DNA of 64,000 bases from a virus, in IMG/VR virus record IMGVR_UViG_3300042691_032880, positions 1-64,000 of that record. One strand, 5' to 3'. Both the position numbers and the translations under genes were made by a program. This document shows, piece after piece, positions 61,898 to 64,000 of the stretch; within the stretch, counting starts at the first letter, position 1; every line of letters starts with the position of its first letter. A model generated the notes under the pieces. That model did no database searches, was not told where the DNA came from, and saw only the letters and a program-made list of their open reading frames with translations.

Positions 61898-64000
61898 CGT
61901 GGACTCAGTGTTTCTTTTACCGCTGTAACTTTCAAGTTATACTTTAGATTATCAGAGACAGTTTTCCCTAAAATTAACCTATTTCCGTAATGCCTGAATT
62001 TTTTTCTTTCTAGCGGCGATTTGTTATAATCTATGTATGTGGGATTCAATACTTTACGATATCCGTTCTGTTCGGTATTAAACATACGATATTGAATACC
62101 AGAGAACTCACCCCTGTCCTTGGTAGCATCCCAGAACTGGTTGAAGCGATACTTGTTCTCTTCTTTTGAAAACATGATCTCTATTCCATTTGGTGTAATC
62201 TTGGGATAGTTCAACATCTCAGATGGACTATACGGCTTTAGATTCAGCTTCAGAAGACCTGAGTTTTGCTCCGTATTATAAACCATGGCATAGTCAAAGT
62301 TAGCGTCCAGCACATGATATGGATCTATACAATCTTGGGAGTAGTTCAGTACCTCTAGATAATATTCCACACTCTTGATGGTATTTATATTCACTCCTGT
62401 ATTGACAGGCATCTCCACTTCAAAAGCATAGTTTCTTCCATAGAAGTTGCAGAAACTGTTACATGTATCGTTATGCTTCCAGAAGGTATTTCCGTTTACG
62501 GTATAGAAATGGTCGTTAGTTCCCAATACATGGTTAGGATGCCAGTCGTGGAAACTGATCCACATCTTCGTTTTTGGATCGTAACTGATTGTCCAAGAGC
62601 AGTCTTCGAAGTATTCTGGATCACCCAGTTCAATTCTTAGTAATCCCGACTGGCGATTCACATAAAAATAATCTTGCTGCTCATCATACTTTACTGCCGT
62701 AGACTTTGCCTTAAAATCCCTTTTACAGAAATACACAATCTCATATTGGGTATCATATACCGTCTGACATCCAATTCCCACAACGGTATTTTCAACGTGA
62801 GGGAAGTTCGGATACTGAGTGGTCAATACGTTAGGAAGATGCTGAATAAACCAGTAACGCATACCGTTCATTGCAATATCGGAAATTGATCCGCCATAGT
62901 ACCACAACACCTTTCCGCTATTTCGACTCATCCAGAATGTTCCATAAGGTGTGTTTACTACCGACTTGGTATCCTGGCAGGAAGCATATTCAAATTCATC
63001 ATCAGCATTTACCAATGACTGGAATGGTTGAGCAAACAGACCACCATCTCCAATGGTAATCTTGGTACCAGCTCCTGTTTGCAATTGATCAACTCCAGTA
63101 AAACTGGTTGGCTCAGCGTCTTCAAACAGAATCAATCCACCAGTTCGATTAATTGGTTTTATGGAAGATATGGTATTTTCAAAGTCCTTGTAGTTGTTGG
63201 GTAGGTATATCCTCCAGGAATCCCTAGCCTGTTCCGATATCTGAGGAAGACTATAATAAACCTTGCTCCTATTATAGGTAAAACAAGTCTCGGCAACATT
63301 GGGGTCATATGACCTAGGAAGGATTTTTCCAAATCCTACATAGTTGCTGAGAAGTTTGCTGACGGACAAGGAAAAGTCATACTTATAATAATTTCCTGTC
63401 TTTATAATATCGGTTCTGAAAAGACGCGATGTATCTGTAAAATCGGTGCGATCGTAGTGTCTTTGACTATCAAGTTCCCCGTAATCCCTGAATGCCAGAT
63501 TGATTTCGGATTCAACAAAGAAGTCACGAACACCATTGTAGAACAAATAAAACCATGCACTTGTGATCTGAAAACTGTTTGTTGCAGAAGTATTCCTATC
63601 CAAGTGATGGTATGCACTGGCTGCAGTAATAAATCCTAGAAGATTCCCAGAGGTAAGGGATGACCAACTTAACGGTGTCTGTATCGCAGAACCATCCATC
63701 TTATCGAAGTTCGCCCAGTATCTAGGATACAAAACGTTGGCATACTGCTTATAATCTATTTCGGTTCCATCAGGAACATCAAATAACCAAGTATTGAAAA
63801 ACATGAACGGGTTTTTCTCAGTGTACCTGTTGATATAGATATCACCTCCGAACATTGTTCCTGAGTTATACAACTTGTTTTTTATTCTAGAACTGGTCAG
63901 GAAATAACATGTGTTCATGGGTATCTGGGTAATACTCTCCAACTGCCCATATTGATTTTGCAAATCAACTTTAAGACCTACGTAATAAGCTGAAGTCTTT
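61894..64000 (-). CDS. Tail muzzle/stabilization-like protein (5' end outside window)
   Basis: The frame runs past the right edge with no stop, so the start is missing; the TTG at 63963 is not needed as a start. Visible residues include AYYVGLKVDLQNQYGQLESI, then MFGGDIYINRYTEKNPFMFFNTWLFD and TEIDYKQYANVLYPRYWANFD. The FGGD-x(Y/F)INR(Y/F) signature and the beta-rich body fit the tail stabilization or muzzle protein of crAss-like phages, which I place from memory. Position fits too: it lies upstream of the cargo genes on the same strand. Its stop overlaps the next ATG. Confidence 0.7.
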   Translation of the reverse strand, partial: KTSAYYVGLKVDLQNQYGQLESITQIPMNTCYFLTSSRIKNKLYNSGTMFGGDIYINRYTEKNPFMFFNTWLFDVPDGTEIDYKQYANVLYPRYWANFDKMDGSAIQTPLSWSSLTSGNLLGFITAASAYHHLDRNTSATNSFQITSAWFYLFYNGVRDFFVESEINLAFRDYGELDSQRHYDRTDFTDTSRLFRTDIIKTGNYYKYDFSLSVSKLLSNYVGFGKILPRSYDPNVAETCFTYNRSKVYYSLPQISEQARDSWRIYLPNNYKDFENTISSIKPINRTGGLILFEDAEPTSFTGVDQLQTGAGTKITIGDGGLFAQPFQSLVNADDEFEYASCQDTKSVVNTPYGTFWMSRNSGKVLWYYGGSISDIAMNGMRYWFIQHLPNVLTTQYPNFPHVENTVVGIGCQTVYDTQYEIVYFCKRDFKAKSTAVKYDEQQDYFYVNRQSGLLRIELGDPEYFEDCSWTISYDPKTKMWISFHDWHPNHVLGTNDHFYTVNGNTFWKHNDTCNSFCNFYGRNYAFEVEMPVNTGVNINTIKSVEYYLEVLNYSQDCIDPYHVLDANFDYAMVYNTEQNSGLLKLNLKPYSPSEMLNYPKITPNGIEIMFSKEENKYRFNQFWDATKDRGEFSGIQYRMFNTEQNGYRKVLNPTYIDYNKSPLERKKFRHYGNRLILGKTVSDNLKYNLKVTAVKETLSPR

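Noticed and set aside
1-64000. Stop-codon reassignment, as known in some crAss-like phages
   Set aside because: All major genes are open and full length in the standard code with normal TAA, TAG and TGA ends, and no clear suppressor tRNA anticodon was found; the odd tRNA-like gene does not show CUA or UCA in the normal position.

Overview
The window is a 64 kb piece of a tailed double-stranded DNA phage of the crAss-like group (order Crassvirales), whose hosts are Bacteroidota. The main evidence is a giant 3,987-residue protein carrying the DFDID catalytic motif of the crAss/phi14:2 virion RNA polymerase. It sits in a run of very long virion proteins on one strand, opposite a block of replication genes on the other. 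The replication set (family 1 uracil-DNA glycosylase, short DnaB-like helicase, Sak4-like ATPase, DnaG-like primase, RusA-like resolvase, PD-(D/E)XK exonuclease, family B polymerase, compact SF2 helicase) fits this group. The standard bacterial code is used. No integrase, repressor or other sign of lysogeny was seen. No gene-free stretch exceeds about 140 bases.

Layout. (1) 1-16.5 kb, plus strand: small acidic, HNH and membrane-anchored early proteins; a tRNA-like gene with an abnormal anticodon arm; then replication and recombination genes, mostly overlapping by a few bases. Two small paralogous minus-strand genes (5.9-6.5 kb) interrupt this block. Intergenic hairpins without U-tracts occur at 4.15, 10.25 and 15.79 kb. 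(2) 16.5-20.9 kb, minus strand: a lysis and host-recognition operon with a small holin-like membrane protein, a one-piece spanin candidate, a beta-helix protein and a tail spike with ten 16-residue repeats. It ends at a hairpin near 16.49 kb that faces the replication block. (3) 21.0-21.9 kb: two plus-strand genes, the first with a winged-helix-like start. (4) 21.9-64 kb, minus strand: the virion operon. Read from the right it encodes a partial tail muzzle/stabilization-like protein, a probable peptidoglycan hydrolase, several very large virion/cargo proteins, the giant RNA polymerase, a 2,293-residue protein with a PD-(D/E)XK nuclease domain, a 504-residue protein and a cluster of nine very basic or Gly-rich small proteins. 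It closes with a UUCG-capped terminator at 21.9 kb.

How it may work together (inference from the related phages phi14:2 and crAss001): the virion proteins include a cell-wall hydrolase and ejected cargo. The virion RNA polymerase would enter with the DNA and transcribe the early plus-strand block. Replication and recombination proteins then copy the genome. The minus-strand genes are made late, and the holin-like protein and spanin release progeny. The most unusual points are extra enzyme-like domains inside the giant cargo proteins (zincin HExxH, nuclease, GNAT-like insertion), the odd tRNA-like gene, the TTG-started spanin candidate and the packed cluster of basic peptides.
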